Shown here piece by piece: positions 1 to 7,909 of a DNA stretch of 64,000 bases. The stretch spans positions 1-64,000 of the forward strand of contig NZ_FNNA01000004.1 of assembly GCF_900106665.1 (NCBI RefSeq), written 5' to 3'. The notes under the pieces are model-generated. The model had not been told where the DNA came from, ran no database searches, and was given only the letters and a program-made list of their open reading frames with translations. A program made the position numbers and the translations under genes. This DNA comes from Paracoccus sanguinis (GTDB taxonomy: Bacteria > Pseudomonadota > Alphaproteobacteria > Rhodobacterales > Rhodobacteraceae). Position 1 is the stretch's first letter, and every line of letters starts with the position of its first letter.

Positions 1-90
<90 letters not shown>

Positions 91-95
<5 letters not shown>

Positions 96-113
96 GGCCC
101 GGTCGGCCGCCCC
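91..113 (-). terminator. GC hairpin after the TonB receptor gene
   Basis: A 9-bp perfect inverted repeat (GGGGCGGCC at 91-99, GGCCGCCCC at 105-113) with a 5-base loop lies just after the stop codon of the receptor gene read on the minus strand. The expected U tract cannot be judged because the adjoining bases are the suspect poly-G/poly-C run. It could be the operon terminator. Confidence 0.45.
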
Positions 114-121
114 GCGCAGGG

Positions 122-2404
122 TCAGAACCGCTGCGACAGGCTGAGCGTGAAGACGCGCCCGGCCTCGGGCTCGACCCGGCTGCCGCTGAAGGCCGAGGCG
201 TAGTTCCGGTGATCGGTCAGGTTGGTGCCGTTCAGCGCCACCCGCCAGTTGTCCTGCTCGTAGGCCAGCATCATGTCGACCGAGACGGTCTCGGGGATGC
301 GGGCGGCGTTGGCGCTGTCGGACCAGTAGTCCGAGGCATAGCGGACCCCGCCCGCGACCGTGACCTCGCCGCCGCCGGTGCCGACGGGGCGGGCATGGCT
401 GGCCCAGAGGGCGAGGTTATGGCGCGGCACGCCCGGCGCATCGCGGCCCACCTTCGCCGCGTCGGCGCCGCGCCCGCCGGTGATCTCGCCGTCGAGGTTC
501 GAGTAGGCCAGCAGCAGGTCCACGCCCGGCGCGACCTCGCCCGAGGCGCCCAGCTCGAGGCCGCGGATGCGGCGGTTCTCGCCGTTGGCGCTGAAGCCCG
601 GCGTGATCTCGCCCGTGGTCGGGTCGCGGTCGAACGAGTTTCTCTTGTCGATCTGGAACAGCGCCGCCGTCAGGCCCAGCCGGTGGTCCAGCACGTCGAT
701 CTTGCCGCCCAGCTCGATCAGGTCGGACCGCTCGGGCGCGAAGTCGCGGTCGCTGGCCGGCACCTCGGTCTCGAAGGCGTTGGCGGCGGCGGCGATGTCG
801 GTCCCCAGCGGGCGATAGGTCCGCGCGAAGGTCAGATAGGCCATGCGGTCGGGCGTGGGTTCCCAGATCAGGCTCAGCGAGGGGCTGATCTCGAAGCCGT
901 CGATGCTGCCGCTGACGGGCGAGGTCCCGCCGATCAGCGTGCCGTCGAACGAGCTTTCGAACCAGTCCGCACGGGCGCTGGCGAGGACCGAGACCTGGTC
1001 GCCGAAGTGCATCCGGTCCGCAAGGAACAGCCCGGCGTTCAGCGCCTTGGCGGTGCTGTCGCGGTCGTCCCACGCGAAGACGGCGTCGCGGGCGTCGAAC
1101 ACCGGGTCGAGGATCGTGCCCTCGGGCCGGGCGACAAGCCACGCGCCGCGGCGGCGGTGGTCGATCTGCCATGACAGGTCGAGCCCCGCGGTGACCTGAT
1201 GCCGGATGCCCCCGGTCACCGCCTCGCCCTTCAGCGTGGTCACGTTCTGGACGCCCCAGCCCTGCTGGTCATAGGTCATGCCGCCGCCCGCGCCGTAGCG
1301 GAGGGGCTGGTCGATCCCCGCCCGCAGCCCCGCGACGCAGGCCGCATCGCAGAGCGCGGGGTTGGTGGCCGAGAAATCGCGCGCGTAGCGGGTCACGCGG
1401 GTGTCGTTCGACAGGGTCCAGCCGCCGTCCAGCTCATGCGTGAGGGACCAGGTCACCATGTGGACATCCGCGTCGTCGCGGTCGGTGCTGCGGACGTAGG
1501 AGATGTCGCGGTCATATCCCGGCACGTCGAACTCGAGCAGCGGACGCAGGCGTCCGTCCGCGGCCTCGCCCATCGGCTGGCCCATGTCCGGCACACCGCG
1601 GTTGCGCAGATAGGAATAGCCCAGATGCCACTGCGTCCCGGTGCCGAGCCCGCGGCCGTAATCCACCGTGAGGCCCAGCCGGTCGTCGGTCACGCGGTCG
1701 CGGTCGGCCGCCTCGCCGTTCTGGACCATCACGTTCAGGCGCAGCGCCTCGGTGTCGCCGATGACGCGATTGGTGTCGTACTGCAGGCGCTGCGTGGCGC
1801 CGGTGCTGGCGCTGCCCTGAAGCTCGCTGAACGCCTCGAGCCCGGCTTTCTTGCGCTGCTGGTTGATCAGGCCGCCGAGGTTGCCGACGCCGAAGCTGTC
1901 GCCGGACGGTCCCTTGATGACCTGCACGCCCTCGGTGTTGAAGCTGTCGCGGGTATAGACGCCGAAGTCGCGCAGGCCGTCCTGATAGACGTCCCCCTGC
2001 GCCGCAAGGCCGCGGATGCGGAACTGGTCGCCGGACGAGCCGCCCCGCCCCTCGCCGGTCGAGAGCGTGATGCCGGGCACGTTCCGCAGCGCCTCCTGCA
2101 GGGTGGTGGCGGCCTGCTGGGGGATGATCTCGGCCGGGACCACGGTCACGACCTTGGGCGTCTCGCGCACGGTGCCGGGCAGGCGGGCGATGCCGGTGTT
2201 AGCCGCGTTGGTGTTGAGGGACGCCTCGTCCGAGGCGGTCAGGACGACCGTGTCCAGCTGCACCACGCCGTCGGGCATGGGCTCGGCCGCGGCGCCGTCC
2301 TGCGCCAGCGCAGGGTGCGGTATGCCGGTCGCGACGAGGGCGCCGAAGGACGCGCCCGCGCCGCACAGGAGGGGTCGAAGGGAGGAAGGGGAAATCGGGG
2401 GCAT
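122..2404 (-). CDS. TonB-dependent siderophore receptor
   Basis: Outer-membrane ferric-siderophore receptor of 760 residues, the usual size. It has an N-terminal signal sequence ending near ALAQ (about residue 35), a plug domain (about 75-185) with the run DGLRDFGVYTRDSFN and the QVIKGPSG turn, then a beta-barrel ending in a terminal Phe (LSQRF). The plug resembles catecholate receptors of the Fiu type, so a catecholate-like ligand is a reasonable guess but not proven. It is the last gene of the minus-strand iron operon and is 76 bp downstream of the preceding oxidoreductase gene. A palindrome at 2479-2497 may give it its own iron-responsive promoter. Confidence 0.9.
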   Translation of the reverse strand: MPPISPSSLRPLLCGAGASFGALVATGIPHPALAQDGAAAEPMPDGVVQLDTVVLTASDEASLNTNAANTGIARLPGTVRETPKVVTVVPAEIIPQQAATTLQEALRNVPGITLSTGEGRGGSSGDQFRIRGLAAQGDVYQDGLRDFGVYTRDSFNTEGVQVIKGPSGDSFGVGNLGGLINQQRKKAGLEAFSELQGSASTGATQRLQYDTNRVIGDTEALRLNVMVQNGEAADRDRVTDDRLGLTVDYGRGLGTGTQWHLGYSYLRNRGVPDMGQPMGEAADGRLRPLLEFDVPGYDRDISYVRSTDRDDADVHMVTWSLTHELDGGWTLSNDTRVTRYARDFSATNPALCDAACVAGLRAGIDQPLRYGAGGGMTYDQQGWGVQNVTTLKGEAVTGGIRHQVTAGLDLSWQIDHRRRGAWLVARPEGTILDPVFDARDAVFAWDDRDSTAKALNAGLFLADRMHFGDQVSVLASARADWFESSFDGTLIGGTSPVSGSIDGFEISPSLSLIWEPTPDRMAYLTFARTYRPLGTDIAAAANAFETEVPASDRDFAPERSDLIELGGKIDVLDHRLGLTAALFQIDKRNSFDRDPTTGEITPGFSANGENRRIRGLELGASGEVAPGVDLLLAYSNLDGEITGGRGADAAKVGRDAPGVPRHNLALWASHARPVGTGGGEVTVAGGVRYASDYWSDSANAARIPETVSVDMMLAYEQDNWRVALNGTNLTDHRNYASAFSGSRVEPEAGRVFTLSLSQRF

Positions 2405-2478
2405 CGGCGGCCTCTCTCTCGGTTTCGTGCAGGGGGAAAGGCTTGCACGCGCCGTGAGGGGCGTCGGACTGGCTAATG

Positions 2479-2497
2479 CCCTAGTAATTTGCTAGGG
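2479..2497 (-). promoter_or_regulatory. Palindrome upstream of the TonB receptor, candidate iron-responsive operator
   Basis: The minus strand reads CCCTAGCAAATTACTAGGG, an inverted repeat of 6-bp arms around a 7-base AT-rich centre. It lies 75 bp before the receptor start and overlaps the TAG stop codon of the upstream gene. Its core (CTAGCAAATTACT) resembles a sequence upstream of the siderophore binding-protein gene at 7583-7601. That both belong to one iron regulator (Fur/Mur, Irr or RirA class) is inference. Confidence 0.4.
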
Positions 2498-3578
2498 AAC
2501 CCGGAGTCAACCGGCTTTCTCCCTGATTATGGCCGAAAATCAACGCCGGGGCGATGTCGGACAGCCGCGCGCAGCCGGTCAGGGCCATGGCGATCCGCAG
2601 CTCGTCGCGCAAAAGGCGCAGGACATGGGCGACGCCCGTCGCCCCCGCCGCGGCCAGTCCCCAGACCAGCGGCCGCCCCACCATCACCGCGTCGGCCCCG
2701 CGGGCGAGCGCCCGCTGCACGTCGGCCCCGGACCGGATGCCGCCGTCCACCAGCACCGGGACGCGCCCCGCCACCGCGGCCGCGACGGCGGGCAGCGCCT
2801 CGATGCTGGCGGGCAGGCCGTCCAGCACCCGGCCGCCGTGGTTCGAGACGACGATCCCGGCCGCGCCCGCGCCGATCGCGTGGACCGCGTCGTCGGGGTG
2901 CAGGATGCCCTTGACCAGCATCGGCAACGGCGCGGCGGCGCAGAGCCAGGCGAGATCCGCCCATCGCGGCGCGGCGGCGGTGAGGGCGTCGAAGGTCACG
3001 CCCTGCCGCGGCAGACCGGCGAGGTTCACCGCCTCGATCCCCGCGGGCAGCGCGAAGCCGGCCCGCAACTCGCGCAGGCGCTGGCCCGCCACCGGCGCGT
3101 CCACGGTCAGGACCAGCGCCGCACAGCCCGCCTCGGCGGCGCGGCGGGCGAGCGTCAGCGTCGCCTCCCGCCCCAGCCAGTAGAGCTGGAACCAGTCGCA
3201 GAGCGCGCCCGCCGCCCGCGCCGCGGCCAGCGAGGTCGTGGCCTGCGCGCTCAGCACCATGCGCGCGCCCTGCGCCGTGGCGCCCGCGGCCATCGCGCGC
3301 TCGGCATCAGGGTGGACGAGCCGCTGCCAGGCGACCGGCGCGACGAGGATCGGGTGGTCGAGCCGCGTCCCCAGCAGCGTCAGCGTGGTGTCGCAACAGC
3401 CCACATCGCGCAGCACGCGCGGCAGCAGCGGCAGCGCGTCAAAGGCGGCCTCGTTGCGGCGCAGCGTCCGCTCGTCACCCGCGCCGCCCATGACCCAGGC
3501 GGTGACATCCGCGCGCAGCACGGCCTCGGCGGCGCGACGATAGTCGGCGAGCGTCGGCGGCAGCCCCTCAGGCGGCAT
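2481..3578 (-). CDS. FMN-dependent alpha-hydroxyacid oxidase/dehydrogenase
   Basis: A 365-residue member of the LldD / glycolate oxidase / lactate oxidase family, which uses FMN to oxidise L-alpha-hydroxy acids to keto acids. The active-site run SNHGGRVLDG (about residues 244-253) carries the catalytic His. The phosphate-binding glycine stretch follows (LVDGGIRSG, then ADAVMVGRP), and a conserved N-terminal LADYRR helix is present. The start overlaps the end of the DUF2218 gene by 11 bp, so it is translated as part of the siderophore operon. Its location suggests a substrate linked to iron acquisition, such as a hydroxycarboxylate siderophore or its breakdown product. That is inference. A generic lactate dehydrogenase role is the alternative. 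Confidence 0.85.
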   Translation of the reverse strand: MPPEGLPPTLADYRRAAEAVLRADVTAWVMGGAGDERTLRRNEAAFDALPLLPRVLRDVGCCDTTLTLLGTRLDHPILVAPVAWQRLVHPDAERAMAAGATAQGARMVLSAQATTSLAAARAAGALCDWFQLYWLGREATLTLARRAAEAGCAALVLTVDAPVAGQRLRELRAGFALPAGIEAVNLAGLPRQGVTFDALTAAAPRWADLAWLCAAAPLPMLVKGILHPDDAVHAIGAGAAGIVVSNHGGRVLDGLPASIEALPAVAAAVAGRVPVLVDGGIRSGADVQRALARGADAVMVGRPLVWGLAAAGATGVAHVLRLLRDELRIAMALTGCARLSDIAPALIFGHNQGESRLTPGSLANY

Positions 3579-3861
3579 CCGCGATCTGCCAGTCGAGGCC
3601 CGTGAAGCCCTCGCGGAAGGCGAAGATCACCAGATGCTTGTCGATGACGTAGCGGGCGTCGATCAGGCCCTTCGCATCCTCGGCCTCGACCCGCGCCACG
3701 AAGGCGCCGTCCTCGGCCGTCAGACGCACGCGACCCGCCTGCACAGTGAAATCGGCCGAGTCCGCGTCCGAGCGGACCTCGATCTTGTGGGCGAAGTGCT
3801 TGGCGAGTTGCTGGACGTACTTCGATGCATTCGGGGTGGGGTAGCGCGCGGTCGAGATCAT
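3568..3861 (-). CDS. DUF2218 family protein
   Basis: A small protein of 97 residues with no signal peptide. The whole length matches the DUF2218 pattern: an N-terminal STARYPTPNASKYVQQLAKHF stretch and a C-terminal segment with KHLVIFAFREGFTGLDW. Family members are often found beside siderophore transport genes, but I know of no proven activity. Here it sits between the transporter ATPase gene (7 bp upstream of its start) and the alpha-hydroxyacid oxidoreductase gene (11-bp overlap). A role in intracellular siderophore handling is inference. Confidence 0.8.
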   Translation of the reverse strand: MISTARYPTPNASKYVQQLAKHFAHKIEVRSDADSADFTVQAGRVRLTAEDGAFVARVEAEDAKGLIDARYVIDKHLVIFAFREGFTGLDWQIADAA

Positions 3862-3868
3862 GGAAGCC

Positions 3869-4702
3869 TCAGTGCAGATGGGGGCGGGGAAGGTGGGGGC
3901 GCGTGTCGCCCGCGGTGGGGAAGGGCGCGCCCAGGTCGTCGTGCCAGTGGTGGTGCAGCACCAGCGGCCGGTCGTCGTGGCGCGCGACCTCGACCGGCGT
4001 GTCGTAGAGGGCAGAGAGCATCGGCTCGGTCAGCACGGCCTCGGGCGCGCCTTCGGCGACGATGCGGCCGTCCTTCATGGCCACGATGTGGTCGGCCCAG
4101 GCGGCGGCGTAGTTGACCTCATGCACGACCGTGACGACGCTGCGGCCGCTGCCGCGCACGAGGTCCGCCAGCCGCGCCATCAGCGCGCGGGAATGGGCCA
4201 TGTCGAGGTTGTTCAGCGGCTCGTCCAGCAGCAGCCAGTCGGTCCCCTGCGCGAAGGTCATCGCCAGATGCGCGCGCTGCGCCTGCCCGCCGGAAATCTC
4301 GTCGAGGAAGCGGTGGGCGAGCGGCGTCAGGCCAAAGGCCGCCAGCGCGTCGTCAACCGCCGCGCGGTCGGCGGGGCGGGGGCGGCCGCGGTGATGCGGC
4401 CAGCGCCCGAAGCCCACCAGCTCGGCCACGCGCAGCCGGCTGGCGATGTGGGTCTGCTGGCCCATGACCGCCATGACCCGCGCCAGCCGCTCGGTGGGCG
4501 TCGTGGCGAGGTCCAGCCCGTCGATCCCGATCCGGCCGCATTGCAAGGGCTCGAGCCGGGCGACGAGGCGCAGCAGCGTGGACTTGCCCGCGCCGTTCGG
4601 CCCGATCAGTGCGATCAGCTTGCCGCGCGGCAGCGTCAGGTCTATGTCCTTGAGGATCGGCGCGGCGCCGATGCGGTGGTTCACCCCCTCGATCACGATC
4701 AT
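3869..4702 (-). CDS. Siderophore ABC transporter ATP-binding protein
   Basis: The cytoplasmic ATPase (277 residues) that powers ferric-siderophore import. Walker A is GPNGAGKST at residues 34-42, the ABC signature is ISGGQ at 136-140, Walker B leads into DEP at 160-162, and the H-loop lies in VVTVVHEVN. This is the FepC/YclP class. The chosen ATG at 4702 overlaps the TGA of the permease gene by 4 bp (ATGA). The reading frame stays open further upstream, but that part is only a shadow of the permease gene. The C-terminus is His-rich (LHHHWHDD, then PHLPRPHLH), which could bind metal. Confidence 0.93.
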   Translation of the reverse strand: MIVIEGVNHRIGAAPILKDIDLTLPRGKLIALIGPNGAGKSTLLRLVARLEPLQCGRIGIDGLDLATTPTERLARVMAVMGQQTHIASRLRVAELVGFGRWPHHRGRPRPADRAAVDDALAAFGLTPLAHRFLDEISGGQAQRAHLAMTFAQGTDWLLLDEPLNNLDMAHSRALMARLADLVRGSGRSVVTVVHEVNYAAAWADHIVAMKDGRIVAEGAPEAVLTEPMLSALYDTPVEVARHDDRPLVLHHHWHDDLGAPFPTAGDTRPHLPRPHLH

Positions 4703-5655
4703 CGCGCGCGTCCTTTCAGCAGCAGGAACAGGAAGAAGATGCCGCCGGCGAATTCGACCACGACCGACAGCGTCGCGGTCTGGCCCATCAGGCGCTCGAA
4801 CAGGGTCTGGCCGGCGACGAGGATCAGCGCCCCGATCAGCCCGGCCGCCGGCAGCAGCACCGCGTGGCGCGACGCAGGCGCGAGGCCGTGGGCGAGGCCC
4901 GCCACCAGCAGCCCGAAGAAGGCCACGGGCCCGACCAGCGCCGTCGACACCGCGACCAGCATCCCCACCAGCCCCAGCGTCACCAGCACGAAGCGCTCGA
5001 ACCGCAGGCCCAGCGGCACCGCAGCCTCGCGCCCCAGCGCCAGCACGTCGAGACGCGGCGCCAGCCACAGCGCCGCCGCGACGCAGGCGGCCGCGATCGC
5101 GCCGGCCATCGGCAGCAGCGTGGCATCGATCCGGCCGAAGCTGGCGAAGCTCGCGGCCTGCACCACGGCGAAGGCGTTGGGGTCCATGACGCGGGCCAGG
5201 AAGGACGAGAGCGAGCGGAACAGCACGCCGAGGATCACCCCGGTCAGGATGGTGCGCGGGATGTCGCGCGCCCCCCGCCCCAGCAGCGTGCCGAACAGCA
5301 CCGCCGCCAGCAGCGACATGATCGCGACCTCGGCCAGGAACTTGGCGCCACCCGGCAGCCCGGCGAAGCCCGCGACGCCGAGCGCCGCGACGAGCCCGGT
5401 CTGCAGCAGCACGTAGAGCGCGTCGAAGCCCATGATCGCGGGCGTCAGCACCCGGTTGGCGGCGACCGTCTGGAACAGCACCGTGGCGATGCCGATGGCC
5501 GCGCCGACCACCACCAGCCCGGCCAGCTTCGTTGCGCGCAGATGCAGGATGAAGCCGCGGTTGCCGCCGCCGATCCCCTGGAACATCCAGATCAGCGAGG
5601 ACGCCGCCAGCAGCCCCAGCAGCGTGCCGATCAGGATCGCGGCCGCCCTATCCAT
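4699..5655 (-). CDS. FecCD-type siderophore ABC transporter permease (second)
   Basis: An integral inner-membrane permease of 318 residues with 8-10 hydrophobic helices. Family motifs include VVGAAIGIATVLFQTVAANR near the start and the ALGREAAVPLGL coupling helix that contacts the ATPase. It pairs with the neighbouring permease to form the heterodimeric channel. The start overlaps the end of the upstream permease by 8 bp and its stop overlaps the ATPase start by 4 bp, so translation is coupled. Confidence 0.92.
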   Translation of the reverse strand: MDRAAAILIGTLLGLLAASSLIWMFQGIGGGNRGFILHLRATKLAGLVVVGAAIGIATVLFQTVAANRVLTPAIMGFDALYVLLQTGLVAALGVAGFAGLPGGAKFLAEVAIMSLLAAVLFGTLLGRGARDIPRTILTGVILGVLFRSLSSFLARVMDPNAFAVVQAASFASFGRIDATLLPMAGAIAAACVAAALWLAPRLDVLALGREAAVPLGLRFERFVLVTLGLVGMLVAVSTALVGPVAFFGLLVAGLAHGLAPASRHAVLLPAAGLIGALILVAGQTLFERLMGQTATLSVVVEFAGGIFFLFLLLKGRAR

Positions 5656-6604
5656 GCGCGGCCGGCCGGTAGAGAAGCCACAGGAAGATCGCCGAGCCGA
5701 CGATGCCGAGGATGGTCCCGACCGGGATCTCGTAGGGGTAGCGCACGCTGCGGCCGATCAGGTCGCAGGCCAGCAGCAGCCCCGCGCCCCCGGCCGCCAC
5801 CACCGGGATCGAGGCGCGCAGGTTGTCGCCCATCACCCGCGCGACGATGTTCGGGACCACCAGCCCGACGAAGGGGATCATCCCGACCGTGGTCACCACC
5901 ATCGCCGAGACGACCGACACGACCACCATCCCCAGCCGCATCACGCCCCGCGACGAGAGCCCGAGCCCCGTCGCCACCTGATCGCCCAGCGACAGGATCG
6001 CGAAGCGGTCGGCCGCGAACCAGGCCAGCGCCGCCGCAGCCCCCGCGACCCACAGCAGCTCGTAGCGGCCGGCGATGACGCCCGAGAACTCTCCCGACAT
6101 CAGCCAGGTGCCGACGAACTGCAGCAGGTCCGCCTCCCACGCGATCGAGGTCACGACGCTGCCGATGATGCCCGACAGGATCAGGCCGGCGATGGGGACC
6201 AGCATGACCTCGCGCACCGGCAGGCGGCGGATGATGGCCAGAAACAGCGCCGTGCCCGCCATGGCCGCCAGGCTGGCCGCCACCATCTTGACCCAGATCG
6301 GCGCGCCGGGGGCGATCAGAGTGACGCCGAGCAGCCCCAGCGCCGCGCTCTCGCCCGTGCCCGCCGTATCGGGACCGACGAAGCGGTTCCGCACGAGGCT
6401 CTGGATCACGACGCCCGCGACTGCCAGTGCCGCCCCGGACAGCAGCACGGCGAGCGTCCGCGGCAGCCGCGATTCCATCAGCACGAGCATCGTCCAGCCG
6501 CCCCCCGCCGCGTCGCGCAGGTCGATGCGCGCCGCGCCGAGGCCCAGGCTGGCCAGCGTCAGCGCCGCCAGCGCCAGCGCCAGGCCGAGCGGGCGGGCCG
6601 TCAT
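5648..6604 (-). CDS. FecCD-type siderophore ABC transporter permease (first)
   Basis: A permease of 318 residues from the same family, with about nine hydrophobic helices. It shows AVAGVVIQSLVRNRFVGPD and GESAALGLLG in the N-terminal half, the coupling helix SLGDQVATGLGL, and MIPFVGLVVPNIVARVMGDN. It overlaps the binding-protein gene by 4 bp. The order binding protein-permease-permease-ATPase matches the YclQNOP and Fat/Ceu petrobactin-type systems. Confidence 0.92.
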   Translation of the reverse strand: MTARPLGLALALAALTLASLGLGAARIDLRDAAGGGWTMLVLMESRLPRTLAVLLSGAALAVAGVVIQSLVRNRFVGPDTAGTGESAALGLLGVTLIAPGAPIWVKMVAASLAAMAGTALFLAIIRRLPVREVMLVPIAGLILSGIIGSVVTSIAWEADLLQFVGTWLMSGEFSGVIAGRYELLWVAGAAAALAWFAADRFAILSLGDQVATGLGLSSRGVMRLGMVVVSVVSAMVVTTVGMIPFVGLVVPNIVARVMGDNLRASIPVVAAGGAGLLLACDLIGRSVRYPYEIPVGTILGIVGSAIFLWLLYRPAAHG

Positions 6605-7497
6605 CCGGCCAGCGCGGCGGTCAGGGCATCCAGCGTTTCGGACAGCGCGGTGTAGCCGCCGGGCGCCAGATAGACGTTGTCGGCGGGCAGATAGACGACG
6701 TTGCCGTTCTTCCAGGCGTTGGTGCGGCGCACCAGCTCATTGTCCAGCGTCGCCTGCGCCGACGGCTCGTCCGCGCCGATCGCGGCGCCCCGGTCCAGCA
6801 CGAAGAGCCAGTCGGGGTTCGCCTGCGCGATGAACTCGTGGCTGATGGCGTCGCCGTGGTTGGCCGAGGCGTCCAGCGCGACCCCGACCTGCGGCAGCCC
6901 GGTCACGTCGTAAAGCCAGCCGAAGCGCGAGCCCTCGCCATAGGCCGACATCTTCGGCCCGTTGGTCAGGACCACGAGCGCGCGGCCCTTGTCCTTGCCC
7001 GCCGCGCGCACGGCGGCCAGCTTGCCGTCCAGCGTGGCCAGCAGCGCCTCGCCCTCGGCCTGTTTCCCGAAGAGCGTGGCAAATGCGGTGAGCCGCGCCT
7101 TGGCGTCGTCGATGAGCCGCGCGCCATCCACGGTCATGTCGATGGCCGGGGCGACCTGCGCCACCGCGTCCCTCTTCACGGCCGAGCGGTTGGCGACGAC
7201 GATGAGGTCGGGCCCGACCTCGGCCAGCTTCTCGAGGTTCGGCTCCTGCAAGGTGCCGACGGGCTCGGCGCCTTGGGCCAGCGGCTGCAGGTGATCGATG
7301 TAGAGCTTGTCCGGCACCGCCCGCGGCGTCACGCCGAGCGCCATCATGGTGTCGGCCGCCCCGAGGTCGAGCACCGCGACCTTCGCCGGTGCCTCGGGCA
7401 GCGAGACCGCACCCTGGGCGGTGTCGATCCGCACCTCGGCGGCAACGGCGGTGGAGGCCAACAGGGCCGCGAATCCGGCCGAAAATAGCATTCGCAT
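6601..7497 (-). CDS. Siderophore ABC transporter substrate-binding protein
   Basis: A periplasmic class III binding protein of 298 residues. The Sec signal peptide ends near AVAA (about residue 20) and has no lipobox cysteine, so the mature protein is probably soluble. Body motifs such as VAVLDLGAADTMMALGV, EPNLEKLAEVGPDLIVV and SRFGWLYDVTGL are those of FatB/CeuE/YclQ-type catecholate or mixed-ligand siderophore binders. It is the first gene of the minus-strand iron operon. The AT-rich sequence at 7572-7601 just upstream is the likely regulated promoter. Confidence 0.9.
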   Translation of the reverse strand: MRMLFSAGFAALLASTAVAAEVRIDTAQGAVSLPEAPAKVAVLDLGAADTMMALGVTPRAVPDKLYIDHLQPLAQGAEPVGTLQEPNLEKLAEVGPDLIVVANRSAVKRDAVAQVAPAIDMTVDGARLIDDAKARLTAFATLFGKQAEGEALLATLDGKLAAVRAAGKDKGRALVVLTNGPKMSAYGEGSRFGWLYDVTGLPQVGVALDASANHGDAISHEFIAQANPDWLFVLDRGAAIGADEPSAQATLDNELVRRTNAWKNGNVVYLPADNVYLAPGGYTALSETLDALTAALAG

Positions 7498-7909
7498 GAG
7501 CGTGTCCTTTCCTGAGCACAGCGTGTGGCTTCAGGCTTCACGCGGGGCCGGATTAGACGCCGGCGCGGCAGGGGTCAATAATGTTGACTGATTTAGTAGT
7601 GCTATGAAGCGGGGCGCGCCGGACCTGCGTGAGCGCATCCGCCGTCAAAGTTTCACGTTGATGTCGGCACTCCTGGGAGGAAGCGGCAGCTCTTCGAAGG
7701 CCCGTGCTGGACGGGCGCTGCACCGGCAGGGTAAGGCTTCTGGTCTAGCGTTCCGTCCGTCCGCCAAGATCGTCCACGAGAGGACCGACTAGCGCCGGCC
7801 TGCGGCCCGGTGATTTCCGCGTCGCGCGCGGTCGGCGGATCGGATGTCACCTGCCGGACGCGCTCGGGGGATGCGGTGCCCGTCCCGGGCAGGTTGGGCG
7901 ACCGCCGCT
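7498..7909. other. Non-coding gap between iron operon and CLC gene, with iron-operon promoter
   Basis: No credible gene lies in these 412 bases. The AT-rich stretch around 7572-7601 is the probable promoter of the minus-strand iron operon. A 62-residue frame at 7604-7792 on the plus strand has no recognisable domain, no good ribosome-binding site and no neighbour in phase. The rest is plain GC-rich sequence. Confidence 0.6.
7583..7601 (-). promoter_or_regulatory. Candidate operator of the siderophore operon
   Basis: The minus strand reads CACTACTAAATCAGTCAAC, 86 bp before the binding-protein start. Its core CTACTAAATCAGT matches 9 of 13 positions of the palindrome core before the TonB receptor (2479-2497), with the central AAAT conserved. 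The shared core suggests one repressor at both ends of the operon. The identity of that repressor is unknown. Confidence 0.4.

Noticed and set aside
209..1174. Long plus-strand frame opposite the TonB receptor gene
   Set aside because: It is opposite a strongly conserved receptor, has no domain and no ribosome-binding site, and high GC makes long antisense frames common.
7604..7792. Possible short gene (62 residues) on the plus strand
   Set aside because: No recognisable domain, no strong ribosome-binding site and no partner. A faint likeness of its start to PaaI-type thioesterases is too short to trust.
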